From assembly GCA_025506515.1 (NCBI GenBank), contig JACCIX010001097.1, positions 45,023 to 109,022 of the forward strand: DNA of 64,000 nucleotides. The letters are read 5' to 3'. The DNA comes from Flaveria trinervia. Its lineage: Eukaryota; Streptophyta; Magnoliopsida; Asterales; Asteraceae. This document shows positions 44,960-56,540 of the stretch, in pieces. The notes under the pieces were generated by a model. That model was not told where the DNA came from. It did no database searches and saw nothing but the letters and a program-made list of their open reading frames with translations. Positions within the stretch are counted from its first letter, which is position 1. Each line of letters begins with the position of its first letter. A program made the translations under genes and the position numbers.

Positions 44960-46943
44960 AAAGTTTAAGTGAAATGGGTAAATATTCAAAATAAACCTAA
45001 ACATAAACTGAAAATGGGACGGAAAGGGAAGGGTTATAGGTGAGGTTGACTCAAGCTCCTGTTTTGTCGTTACCCGATGGAAGTGAAGATCTTGTGGTTT
45101 ATTCCAGATGCTTCCTACTTGGGGTCGGGGTGTGTGTTAATGCAGAGAGGAAGGGTTATAGTCTATGCATCCCGACAGTTGAAGGTTCATGAGTTTAACT
45201 ACCCTACTCATGACTTGGAGCTAGCAGTTGTGGTCTTCGCGTTGAAGATTTGGAGGCACAACCTGTATGGGATGAAGTGCACTATATTTACCGACCATAA
45301 GAGCTTGAAGTATTTCTTCGAGCAGAAAGATTTGAATATGAGGCAAAAGAGATGGTTGGAGCTCATAAAGGACTATGATTGTGAGATCCATTACCATCTG
45401 GGCAAAGCCAACGTGGTGGCAGATGCCCTTAGCCGAATGGAGAGACCCGAGCCGATTCAGGTGAAAGCTTACCAATTGATCATGACTCTGACATGATGAA
45501 GCAAGTCAAGGAGTTTAAAGATGAGGCGTTGAAAGAACACCATCTTAACTCTGAAAGAATGAGAGGCTTGGTTATGGATTTGGGTGAAAACACACTCGGT
45601 GTTAGGACCCGATTTGGGCGGATGTGGATTCCTCGTTTTAGGGATCTACGTACGAAGATTATGGATGAAGCTCATAAGACTCGATACTCTATTCATCCCG
45701 GTGCTACAAAAATGTACCAAGATATGAAGAAAGATTATTGGTGGCCGGGTATGAAGCGCGACGTAGTGGAGTACGTGAGTAAGTGCCTTACTAGTTTACA
45801 AGTGAAGGCTGAGCATAAGAAGCCGTATGGAAAGACCCAACCTTTTGATATACCGGAGTGGAAGTGGGAACATATCACCATGGACTTTTTAACAAAGCTA
45901 CCGCGTACCGCGCGAGGTTATGATGCCATATGGGTGATAGTGGACCGTTTGACGAAGAGTACTCACTTCCTACCTATTTGTGAGACGTATTCATCCGAGA
46001 GGTTAGTGGATCTTTTCATCAAGGAGATCATAACTCGTCATGGTGTGCCGGTGTCTATTGTGTTTGATCATGACACCCGGTTTACATCTAAGTTTTGGAA
46101 GAAATTCCATGATGCTATGGGATGAGGCTACACATTAGCACGACTTATCATCCCCAGACAGATGGTCAGTTAGAAAGGACCATTCAGATGCTAGAAGATA
46201 TGCTTCGGGCATGTGTCATTGATTTTGGAGGAAGTTTGGATGACCGCTTACTGTTAGCTGAGTTCTCATATAACAATTGTTATCATGCCAGCATTCGTAT
46301 GCCCCCTTATGAGATGTTATACGGTAGGAGATGTAGAACACCTGTGTGTTGGGGTGATGTTGGTCATAAAGAGCTAGGGAGCATCAAAGTGGTAGAGGCT
46401 ATGATGGAGAAATTGGAAAGGATCAAAGCCTTTATGAAGGCAGCTAAAGATAGGCAAAAGTCATATGCCGATGAGAGATGTAGACCGATTGAGTTCCAGG
46501 TGGGTGATAGAGTCATGTTAAAGGTCTTACCTTGGAAAGGTATCATTCGGTTCAAAAAGCGGGGCAAGTTGAGCCCAAGGTACATAGGGCCTTTCCGAAT
46601 CATTGCTCGAGTAGGAGAGGTGGCCTATAGACTAGAGCTACCAGAGGAGTTAAGTGGGATTCATCCGACATTCCATGTATCTTATCTGAGAAAGTGTTTA
46701 GTAGACGAGGATATGATCGTACCACTGGAGGATATTGAGGTAGATGAAAGGTTTAATTATGTGGAGCAACCAGTGGCGATCATTGATCATAAAGAGAAGA
46801 GATTAAGGAATAAAGTTGTTCCTCTTGTGCGAGTATAGTGGAAGCACAGAAAGGGATCTGAGTCCACGTGGGAGACTAAAGAAGAGATGAGACAACATTG
46901 CCAACAATTGTTTGAGGAATAATAGGTTTCAGGGACAAAACCT
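44960..46943 (+). pseudogene. B2 RNase H, integrase and chromodomain after a gag-pro-RT deletion
   Basis: The PBS-proximal leader (to about 45033) jumps directly into the RT-RNase H connection, so gag, protease and most of RT are absent. Then RNase H (YPTHDLELAVVVFALKIWRH, FTDHKSLKYFF, HYHLGKANVVADALSR), integrase zinc module (HKTRYSIHPGATKMY), ITMDFLTKLPRT, a second Asp region FDHDTRFTSKFW (usual S-D read as F-D), and YHPQTDGQLERTIQ. Frameshifts lie near 45495 and 46122. The GPF module (PWKGIIRF, YIGPFRII) and a chromodomain (KHRKGSESTWETKEEM) follow after an in-frame TAG at 46837-46839. Element E is inserted 22 bp before the LTR. Confidence 0.9.
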
Positions 46944-47859
46944 TGTTGTGTTTGTTGGACCATATCAAAGTAGTTTAACCGTTTTAAACTATGAAAACGC
47001 AGCAGATAATACCTTAACATTATCATTAGTAATCTGAAAAATTAAGGCTTATAACATATCATCAACAAACTCAAGAACATAAGATCATTTATATGTGTTT
47101 GAACTAGCTATCAACTATAAATATCAACCATAATATGACATACAAACTACCTTTTGTATGCTGCTGAAACGTGTTGAAAAAGGAGAAATATGAGCTTCTT
47201 TAATGACCAAGACACCAAGGAGAGGTATCCTCAAGCATCCATACCCACAAGCATCATGCAAACACCTTGTTGCTAGGATTTGAGCACCAAAAACGACCAA
47301 GAAGAGGCTGCTGGAACACTTCCAGCCGAGAATCACTTGAAGAAAAGGAGAAAACCTTTTGTTTTGGTGGTCCTTGCATGTGAGAGAGAGAGAGTAGGAT
47401 GGAGTGTGTGTGTTCTAAGTTTTGTAAGGTTCCAAGACCTCAAAGAAAACAAAAGGAGAGAGCCCCATCTAAGGGGGCGACCGAAAATCCAAAAACACTT
47501 TGGGTTTCCCCCCAAAACTCTTTTTTTTATTTTTTGTTAAACTAGTTGTTTAAGATAGTTATATAATTAACCTTTTAATTATATAACACATACACACTTT
47601 TATTATTTGATGTTATTTAACTAAATTAAACAACATTACAAATAATATCCATGAACAAAATATCCATGTAAGTTTTTCAATCTCATATGCAACTTATTTA
47701 GAAAACCCATTTTCTAAATTGGTATTTAATTGCATGATCATATCATCAATTAAATATTAATTGGTGTTTGCTAAGCTTGTTGTGCGTATGGACCGACTTC
47801 GATCATAATGTACTAACCACATCAATGTTTTATGTGTCTTGGGCATAAAGAATCCAACA
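46944..47859 (-). repeat. Element E 3' LTR, 916 bp, with adjacent polypurine tract
   Basis: It runs tgttgtgtttgttgg to aagaatccaaca. Next to it atctcccacttgcac (47860-47874) gives the PPT on the minus strand, identical to that of element D. Confidence 0.92.
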
Positions 47860-48620
47860 ATCTCCCACTTGCACAAGATTCATAGAAGATTGATGCAAGC
47901 AGTAAATACCACCTAACAACGGTTTACTACCCTTAATACGCATGACTGAAAGCCATTCAATAACATCATCCCCTTCAAGTATCCAACTTGAAATGAATTA
48001 GTGAATCAAACATTTATCCTTTTGTTTCAGATGTCATGTTAAATCCAAGGACATAGAATGATCATTCCTTGTTGATTTAACTTAATCAGGCCTTAGACAT
48101 CTTGCTCTCAATGAATAAGAGGAAAAAATTCCATCTTGACTACATACGTTTTTCACAATCACCTCGTGTCATATCTGAACATAGCCTTATGTAATGCCCA
48201 TTATTTCAGAGCAGTGAAGAACTAGCTCAAGGTATAACATTTGGTGAATATGAAAACCCAATATGTATCTCAGGTCGGAGGATACCAAATGATATTCGCC
48301 TTTACTCAAATTTACTTATGATCAATCTAGAAGATTCCATGTAGTAAAATTGAGATACGGGTCAGTTCAATATTTGTATCCCACAAATATATATGAACCT
48401 TGGTAGCAACCAATTGCTCTATATTCATTCCTTATGAATATCCACCAATCCATGTTCATAATAGTCTTACATTCATATTTGTTCCCACAAACATGACTGA
48501 CTACGGACATTTAGAATAATAACATATTCATGGATGTATACATGCTAAAATGAATATAACTCAACATATCACAAGTATATAAAGAGTTAAATATTACATT
48601 GTTTCAAACTTTTAATACTA
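47860..48620 (-). other. Element E 3' untranslated region
   Basis: Non-coding stretch homologous to 35915-36686 of element D. No ORF or strong repeat is visible. Confidence 0.75.
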
Positions 48621-50016
48621 AACAGATCAATCCAGTCACTAGTATATCGAAGTCCTAAGGCACAAGTATGACTTTCATGTTTTGCCCTTTCAAGGTGCTT
48701 CGTGAGTGGATCCGCAATGCATTGATCTGTGTGAACTTTACGAATACATATTTTTCCCTTTTCAACTTCATCCCTTATGTAGTGAATTTTCGCTCAATGT
48801 GCCTAGCCTTTTGAAGAGGACAGGGTACCTTGATTTATGCAATCGTACCCTCGTGATCATAAAAGGATTTCTAGGGGTCTTGAATGGTAGAGACCAACCT
48901 AGGTAGGCGATAAATTTCTTTATCCATGTAGCTTCCTGAGCTGCTAATGATGCGGCTATGTATTGGGATTTTGTAGTGGACAATGCTACTCCTTCATAAT
49001 GAAGACATACCCCGATTGTGATCGAGAATCATCTCAAACGGTTTGGAAACTCGCATCCGTGTAACCCTTTACAACAAGTTCCTCTTCATCAGATCCGTAT
49101 ATTAGAAACATTTACTTAGTCCTCCAAGGTATTTCAATATACTTTTAATAACCATCCAATGGCTATTACCTGGATTCTACTAATATCTGCTTGTCATGTT
49201 TAACGAGCATGACACGTCCGATCTAGTGCATATCATCTCACCATGATGGATCCTATAGCAGATGCATATGGGATGTCCTTCATTCGATCTTGCTCATCCT
49301 TAGAGCTTGGACATTGAGATGTACTCAATATCGTCACTCTTTGAATAGGTACTATACCTTTCTTAGAGTTTTTCCATCTTGAACCTTTTCAAGACTTTAT
49401 TAATATATGCACTTGATTTAATCCTATCAACCGCCTTGATCTATCCCTATAGATCTTTATTCCCAAAATATAGGAGGCTTCACTGAGATTTTTTGAAAAA
49501 CAACTTCCAAGCTAGGTTTTAACATCTTCCATGGTTGGAATATCATTCCAAAAGGTAGTATGTCATCAACATACAATACTAAGAATGTTATTATGCTTCC
49601 ACTAGCCTTCGTATATACACAAGCTTCGTTAGCGTTCTTGATGACACCAAATTTCTTGATCTCTTCATCAAAATGTTGATTTCAACTTCTCGATGCTAGT
49701 TTCAATCCATAGATTGACTTCTTTAACTTGCATACGTTTTAGGATGTTGTGGACCGACAAAACCATCAAGCTGAACCATATGGATAGTCTCTTCGAGATG
49801 TCCATTAAGAAAGGCGGTTTTGTCATCCATTTGCCAAATCTCATAGTCATAATATGCAGCTAGGGCAAATAATATCCTAATTGACTTTAGCATTGCCACA
49901 GGCGAGAAGGTTTCATCATAATAAACCCTTTGAGTTTGATTGAAACCTTTTGCTACAAGTCTTGCTTTGTAAGTATCCAAGTTTCCATGTATATCTATTT
50001 TCTTCTTGAAACTCAC
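48621..50016 (-). pseudogene. Element E reverse transcriptase and RNase H
   Basis: RT starts in the frame 50016-49723 (HGNLDTYKARLVAKGF, DETFSPVAMLKSIRILFAL, TAFLNGHLEETIHM). After several frameshifts the palm YVDD can be read near 49570-49582 in another frame. RNase H remnants include STTKSQYIAASLAAQEATWIKKF (48983 down). Damage is heavier than in element D. The first residues join directly to protease-proximal sequence because integrase is deleted. Confidence 0.87.
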
Positions 50017-51064
50017 TTGCCCATGTAGAGACTTGTGTCTCCCTTCTTGAAGTGCTTATTTCTTTTGAACCCCTGCAACAATTGCATATGTGAGTTCCAC
50101 ATTCGGTATCCAATACCCATGTGTTTGAAGAAATAACATTTAAACCAATTTGAATTATGAAAGTTGTACCTGAGGTTTTCCCAACATCCCTCTTGTTTCT
50201 CAACTCTTTGAGATAGGTTGGACAATTCCTTTTCCAATGTCCTATCTCTCCACACTCAAAGCATGGATCCTTCTCCGTTACCTTAGGCTTCTTAAGGTTA
50301 GGCTTTGGAGGTTCCGCTTCAGCCTTTCCTTTCCCCTTTCTTTTGATGTACCCCTTTCCTTTGGCAACATTTGCCTTGGGATCGAGGAATGGCCTTTTCT
50401 TATTGCCTTCCTCATTGATCGAGAGATCAGGTAGAACCTTTCTACCCATCCCTGCCTCAGCTGTTTTGAGCATTGCGTGAAGCTCACCAATGCTCTTGTC
50501 CCACCCGTTCATATTGTAATTCATTATGAACGTCTCAAACCTTTTAGTTAAGCCACTAAGGATCAAATCCATGGCTAGCTCTTTTGAGACGGGACAATTA
50601 AGCCAATCAAGGTGATCAATGTGGCTTTTCATATTAAGAACATAAGATGATACCGATTGGGTTTCTTCCATGTGACACGCATGAAGCGCTTGAACCGTTT
50701 CGAAGCGCTCTACCCTAGCTTGTTGAAGGAACATTTCCTTCAACTGGGTAATTATGTCATATGCCCCAAGATGCTTCAAGTCCTTTAGGAATTCAGGAAT
50801 CATAGTTCCCAACATGAGGCAGGAAACCTGCATGGAATCCTCAGTGTATTGAAGCCAATCGTTATAGGCCTCAACATCCTCGGGGTCTGGTTGGTCAGGA
50901 ATAGGATCGTCAAGGACATAGGCCCTTTTCTCTTTTTTGAGAACAATTCTCAAGTTTCGATACCAGTTCATAAAGTTATTATGGTTAAGACGATCCCTTT
51001 CTAAGATGGTTCTCAGTGATAGGGTAGGGACGGTCGGGGTGGTAGCATTATTGTTTACAGCCAT
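50017..51064 (-). pseudogene. Element E gag and truncated protease, fused to RT by deletion
   Basis: ATG 51064 opens a long frame running to 49916: MAVNNNATTPTVPTLSLR, the UBN2-type core (LNHNNFMNWYRNLRIVLKKEK, ILSGLTKRFETFIMNYNMNGWDKSIGEL), a Lys-rich linker, the knuckle CFECGEIGHWKRNC (ligands intact), then protease with D-T-E (WVLDTECGTHIC) in place of D-T-G. Past about residue 350 the frame crosses the deletion and reads RT sequence out of frame. Gag itself is intact for about 300 residues with no stop, the best preserved gag here. Confidence 0.9.
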
Positions 51065-52500
51065 TTCTACAAAATTACAAAGTTCATTTTAGTATTTTTG
51101 AAAAATTGAATTTTAATTATTAATACCCTTTACACGTCTCATAGACAATTAATAGTAAAATCTAGAATCCAACGTTACATTTAAATGATGGTTAGGTGAC
51201 CTTTATCCCATTATTTAATTAACAAGGTAGTCAACATTTGACAATTGCAACTATTGCAACTTCTAGCTTTGTGGGATCGGTTAAACATCTTATGTTTAGT
51301 CGGCATGTAAAATCCCATCAACACCATTGTACGCCATGCTTCGGTGACCCTATGCACATGGTTTCCAATTCAAGTCGTCCTACTTACACACACATGAGTT
51401 TACACATATAAGTGGTTAGGTGACCTTTATCCCACAAGTATGTTAAGCCCACCTCAAACACACAAGTTCCCTAAAAGTGGTTAGGTGACCTTTATCCCAC
51501 AAGTAGTTCTCAAGTGATTCGAGTGTTGTGTAAAAGGATGGTGTTAAACTTGTTTCCAAAGGGATTTAAGTTTCCATTAATTCTAGTTATGAAAACTCTT
51601 GTACCTTGTATTCGCATGCTTTCAAATACATGGTACCCTATGGTTCTCTTTTAATAAAACCTCTTTTATTTTGAAATCATTAATCTTTTTAATAACCTTT
51701 TATTAGTCACTTAATGATTAGGAACCAAAAAATTCAGCTTGTTATGATAATTTATTTACATTGTTAAGCATATCCACATATCAAACAATCAACATAAAAT
51801 GAATAATCAAACAAGCATATATCAAACAACCACATGTGCATAACCATAGCCACTATGTTGACAACAATTGTTTTTCATCACAAGTGTTGTCATTTGGTCT
51901 TTCCTAAGGGTTGAACACAACACAAAGATGATATCTCCAAAGACCCCCACTTGAACTCGCATCCAAATGCTTCAAGTCCTTCTCTTGTGTCTTCCTTTTG
52001 TGCTTCCATATTGTGCATCTTCTTTTACAAAATTTATATCCTAATACAAATTTTCTAATAAAAGAAAGCACACCTAATCTATCTATTACATTGCCATTGA
52101 ATGAATAAATAAATTACACCCAAATACAAAACACAGAAGAATAATATTACAACCCATATGAATGAAATAAACTAAAACAAACATCCATTCAAACCAAATC
52201 AACACAAGGTCAAGGCTAGGTTATGCACCAATATGAAACATCATACAGGAACCAAATAAATCCCCATATGACCCTAAATTTTCAGCCAACATAAACCAAG
52301 AATTTGGGTCTTTTGTCCAAACAAAAAAACATAATCAACCACTTGATATCTTTCTTTCAAGGTTTAATCACAATCATGTTAGATATAACCTTGAAAGGTT
52401 GGGGATTTATAATCATCACCACAAAGCAGCCCCTTTTGGTTGTTAAAGCCCCATAAAACCAATTTTACAAGGACGAATGAAACTAGTCATCCACATATCC
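51065..52500 (-). other. Element E 5' leader
   Basis: Homologous to the element D leader: three ggttaggtgacctttatccc motifs (51189, 51411, 51478), the conserved hairpin (51859-51892) and a tctttcaaggttta/taaccttgaaagg region near 52355-52400. No ORF is credible. Confidence 0.8.
51859..51892 (-). other. Conserved copia leader hairpin, copy E
   Basis: tgacaacaattgt and acaagtgttgtca pair at 12 of 13 positions around ttttcatc. Relative to copy D, one C-G pair has become A-T by changes in both arms. Confidence 0.8.
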
Positions 52501-52514
52501 GGCTCTAGATGCCA
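52501..52514 (-). other. Element E primer-binding site, variant
   Basis: ggctctagatgcca gives TGGCATCTAGAGCC on the minus strand, one base from the LTR. It has the same T-to-C change and extra base as element D. Confidence 0.75.
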
Positions 52515-52515
52515 A

Positions 52516-53019
52516 TGTTAGGTTTGTTGGACCATATCAAAGTAGTTTAACCATTTTAAACTATGAAAACGCAGCGGATTAATACCTTAACATTATCATT
52601 AGTAATCTGAAAAATTAAGGCTTATAACATATCATCAACAAACCCAAGAACACTTTGGGTTTTCCCCCCAAAACTCTCTTTTTTTATTTTTTTATTAAAC
52701 TAGTTGTTTAATATAGTTATATAATTAACCTTTTAATTATATAACACATATACACTTTTATTATTTGATGCTATTTAACTAAATTAAACAACATTACAAA
52801 TAATATCCATGAACAAAATATCCATATAAGTTGTTCAATCTCATATGCAACTTATTAGAAAACCCATTTCTAAGTTGGTAAATTTATTAATTGCATGATC
52901 ATATCATCAATAAATATTATTTGGTGTTTGCTAAGCTTTTTATTGGGTATGACCTGACTTCGATCATAACGTACTAACCACATCAATGTTCTATGTGTCT
53001 TGGGCATAAGAATCCAACA
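52516..53019 (-). repeat. Element E 5' LTR, 504 bp, internally deleted
   Basis: The ends match 46944-47859, but a stretch of about 410 bp is missing between cccaagaac (52651) and actttgggtttt. The lost part corresponds to about 47080-47495 of the other LTR. Confidence 0.9.
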
Positions 53020-53024
53020 AACCT

Positions 53025-53041
53025 ATATAAGGGGGTGGACT
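53025..53041 (+). other. B2 polypurine tract
   Basis: atataagggggtggact directly precedes the LTR start tgtaacac. It follows the chromodomain stop once element E is removed. Confidence 0.85.
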
Positions 53042-55275
53042 TGTAACACTCGGTTATTCTTTTAAAGTAAGTAAAGAAAGAATAAAATGAAGAAAAAGAA
53101 ATAAAAGCCATTTGACCCAAGTTGAAGGGTTAAAAGTGTAAAAATGACAAAATCTTTGAAAAGTTGGTGAATAAAGGTGATGGCCACCCATCACCCTCTC
53201 TTCACCATATCCATTGGATCTTAGAGAGAGAAAGCAAAGAGAGCAGAGCTCAGGTTTGAAGAAGAACAAGAAGAAAAGTCGAATGAAAGGTAAGAATTCA
53301 TGTGTTTAAGATGTTCTTAACTGGTTTTATCCTCGGTTGTATGTTTATGTATGTTTGTATGTGTTTGGGTGTGTGTTTTGGTGGGTTTCTAGGTAGTTTA
53401 ACTCTGTTGCAAACAGGTTTTTGAAGAAGTGATAACCAGAGGCTACAAAGGTGATTTCTTGAACCCATTTTTTACTTGTTTTAAACTGCTTTGGGGCTAG
53501 AAATGCATGTATGTACGTTTTTATAAAAGTTGGATTTTGTACCCGTATGTGTTTATGTGTGTGATTTCGGGTGGGGTTTGATTTTGGGTAATGTATCTAT
53601 TTGATGTTGTTATGATTGTGTTTCTAAGGCTTAGAATGTTGATTTAAGTTTAGAACATGATAGGTGTTGTTTGGGGATCGAATTATGATGTTAAGTGTGA
53701 TATAGAATGCTCATGTGCCCAAACAGTAGCTCATGCACCCAAACAGTAGCTCATGCGCCCAAACAGTAGCTCATGCGCCCAACTGTAAATAATTGCTAAG
53801 TGTCCCATGCTTCCGAATAGTACTCATGCACCTAGGAATAGGTTGAAATTGACTAAGTTTTCATACACCCAGATGGTTCATACGCCTAGGCACTCATGCG
53901 CCTGCATAGTGCTCATGCGCCTAGAATTGCCTATTTAGACTAAGTGTTGCCATGCGCTCAAATAGTGCTAATGCGCCTAAAAGTTCCCCATGCGCCTAAG
54001 TGTTCCTCATTCGTCTGAAAGGCCATGTGCCTACATAGTGCTTATGTGAGTGCCCATGCAAGTGCCCATGCGCCTAAACACTTAGAATATTTTTCTGATT
54101 TTTGGGGAAATGTGTAAAGTAGGCTTTGACTTGGGAGTTTCTTGGGGGCAATGTATGTTGACCTTTGAAGTCATAGGTGATGTATGATGATGTATGTTTG
54201 ATGGTTATACATGATGGTGTATGATGTATGTTATGCATGTGTGATGGTGCCTTGTATGGCAATATGTTGTGTGGTTATGTTTATGTTCCGGTTATGTATG
54301 TTTATCTTTTCCATGGCTTTACGTGTTATAGTTGTGAAAGAAATAATAAAGTATTATGTAACATAAAGTGAAAGATAATGAAAAAAGGAACATAATGATA
54401 TAAAGAATGCATTAATGAAAGAGAAAGTAAAGAAAGGCTTGCAAGCAAAATGTACAGAGGTACATGGCTCTAAAATGTCGTAAGCTCAACTGTGTGGTTT
54501 AGCTAACCCTTAAGGATACACGCAGGGGTCTAGTCTTTAAGACTGACCAGTGATATAGTACATGGTTTATAGTGATTACTCACCCCAGTGCTGGTGCTAG
54601 GCTTTGTGCATTATAGAAGTCATTTATGATCTTCGGCCCACTACCCGCTTTTGCATACGTTTGGGGTGTCGTATACAGTTAGGATCTTTGTCGCTTGCCC
54701 CGGTGCTAGTGCCAGGCTTTGTGCGTTATGGAATTCATTTATGATCTTCGGCCCAGTACCCGCTTTGTGCATACATTTGGGGTATAGCTAATGACATTGA
54801 TCCGGAAAGAGATAAAGAGATAAAGAAAGAATGTGTTGAACATTAAGAAGATAATAATGTTATTATCTATGTGTACATACGATGTGTGATCAAGTACGAC
54901 GGTATAGTATGGTTTGAAAGAAAGGAAAGAATGGTTTTAAACAAAAGTAAAGTATGTTTTATTTAAAACTAGAACTCACTCAGCAACGCTGACTTTTATG
55001 TGTTTCCAGTTTGCAGGTAAAGGTTGCTGAGGATGGCACGGGACGGCTACTTGACTCTTTTTGGATGGCATTCATTTTTTATAATGCTTTTGTGATGTAA
55101 TGCAACAAGTATTTTGTAGTGTGATAACAATGTATTATTTTGCAAAAGCTTTTATAATTAAATGTAATGTTTGTTTTAATGATTCCGCTGCAGTGTTTTC
55201 TTTAAGTTAATATAATTATATGTTTTATGCGTGATGATTGACCAGCTGTAAGTGTCCCGGGAACGAGGCATTACA
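53042..55275 (+). repeat. Family B full-length LTR, 2,234 bp
   Basis: It runs tgtaacactcgg to aggcattaca, flanked by a PPT on the left and a PBS on the right, so it serves as 3' LTR of B2 and 5' LTR of B3. It contains the word array 53705-54075 and the duplicated roughly 110-bp block (54570-54660 and 54690-54785). No ORF is credible. Confidence 0.92.
53705..54075 (+). repeat. Word array in family B LTR
   Basis: gctcatgcgcccaaacagta recurs four times (53709-53790), then drifts into catgcgcctag, tcatacgcctagg, gccatgcgctcaa and similar over about 370 bp. Confidence 0.85.
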
Positions 55276-55278
55276 AGT

Positions 55279-55291
55279 TGGTCTCAGAGCC
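55279..55291 (+). other. B3 primer-binding site
   Basis: tggtctcagagcc differs by one base from the initiator-Met site. Confidence 0.85.
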
Positions 55292-55631
55292 AAAGTTTAA
55301 GTGAAATGGGTAAATTTTCAAAATAAACCTAAACTTAAACTAAAAATGGGACGGAAAAGGAAGGGATGCCAGTCCGAGTAGCTGCATGCCATCAGGTATT
55401 TTCTTAATGTTAACCAGCATTATATGCACATGTTATGTGATTTGTTCTATGCGCTATTAGTAGATTTAGATACTGATGTAGCCAGCATAGGTGAAGCTTG
55501 GGGTACGAAGAGTAAATTAAGTGGCTAATCACAACTGGCCACTGTAATTAGGGACTTACTATACTTGACATAAATCAAGTTATTCCCTTGAATGACTGTT
55601 TTGGTGTTTGAATCTTATAGTGTGTTAGAGG

Positions 55632-56540
55632 ATGGCTGGTGGTAGATCATCAAAGGCTTCACGTGGTGGAGGTCGTGGTGGACGTGGTGTTGAACCACAA
55701 GTCACAACAGGAAGGCCTTGAGCCGAGAAGGTGGTTCATGAAGAACCCGAGACCCCTCATCCAGAGGGCGGAGACGAGAGTGCTAACCTAAGAGCCTCGG
55801 TTAAGGGGGATGTTGTGGGAGAGGTGCATCAGGTCATGTACACGATCTTACTGTCTGTGGTGACTGAAGTGATTAAGGCTATAAGAGAAGGAGACAGAAG
55901 AGAGAGGAATAGGTCCTTGGGAGGACGGGAGAGACTGGAGACTGAGACGGTTTTCTCCAAAGATGAAGAAGAGGAGGAAGAGCCTATGCCGGAGGCGATA
56001 CGAGGTTGTAACTATGGGGCATTTCAAAGATGCAATCCCCCTACTTTTGATGGTAACGACACTGCTGCTGCTGCGAATACTCGATGGGTGAGAGAGATGG
56101 AAGTTGTTCTTGACATCAGTGAGTGCCGGGAAGATCAAAAAGTGAAGTTTGCCACCCACTCATTTGTGGACTCGGCTTTGTACCGGTGGGACAATATTGT
56201 CCAAGCCGAAGGTAGTCGGGTTATTGGGAGGATGAAGTGGGTAGAGCTAAAAAGGCTGGTGATTAAGGAATCTTGTCCTCATCGAGAGATGGACAAAGTT
56301 GAGAGAGAGTTCCTATAGCTGGAGGCGGGAACAATGACACATCAACAATATACCATGAAGTTTAATAAGATGGCACGCCTGGTGGCAGATCAAGTGACAC
56401 CCACGTCACAAAAGATCAAGAGGTATATTCAGGCTTTCTGGCGGATGTCCGCAGGCACATGATAGCTGCCCCACCGAGCACGTTTAGGTCGACGGTTGAT
56501 CTAGCTAGAAGATTGTATGATGAGAGGATGGTGGTGGTAA
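55632..56540 (+). pseudogene. B3 gag, truncated before the zinc knuckles
   Basis: ATG 55632 (MAGGRSSKASRGGGRGGRG) meets an in-frame TGA near 55719. The frame 55731-56318 carries the acidic stretch and gag core (CNYGAFQRCNPPTFDG, VLDISECREDQKVKFATHSFVDSALYRWDN), then a TAG. The rest is out of frame and ends at gatggtggtggt near 56540. There it joins protease C-terminal sequence, so both zinc modules and the protease active site are gone. Confidence 0.87.

Larger units (their letters stand above)
46944..53019 (-). mobile_element. Ty1/copia element E, 6,076 bp, lacking integrase
   Basis: A perfect target duplication aacct lies at 46939-46943 and 53020-53024, in the B2 sequence between chromodomain and polypurine tract. 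The 3' LTR is 916 bp and the 5' LTR only 504 bp. Gag, a degenerate protease, RT and RNase H remain, while the integrase core is deleted. It is closely related to element D throughout. Confidence 0.93.

Noticed and set aside
47280..47540. An 86-codon plus-strand ORF in the element E LTR
   Set aside because: It lies within an LTR, is absent from the deleted 5' LTR, and shows no domain.
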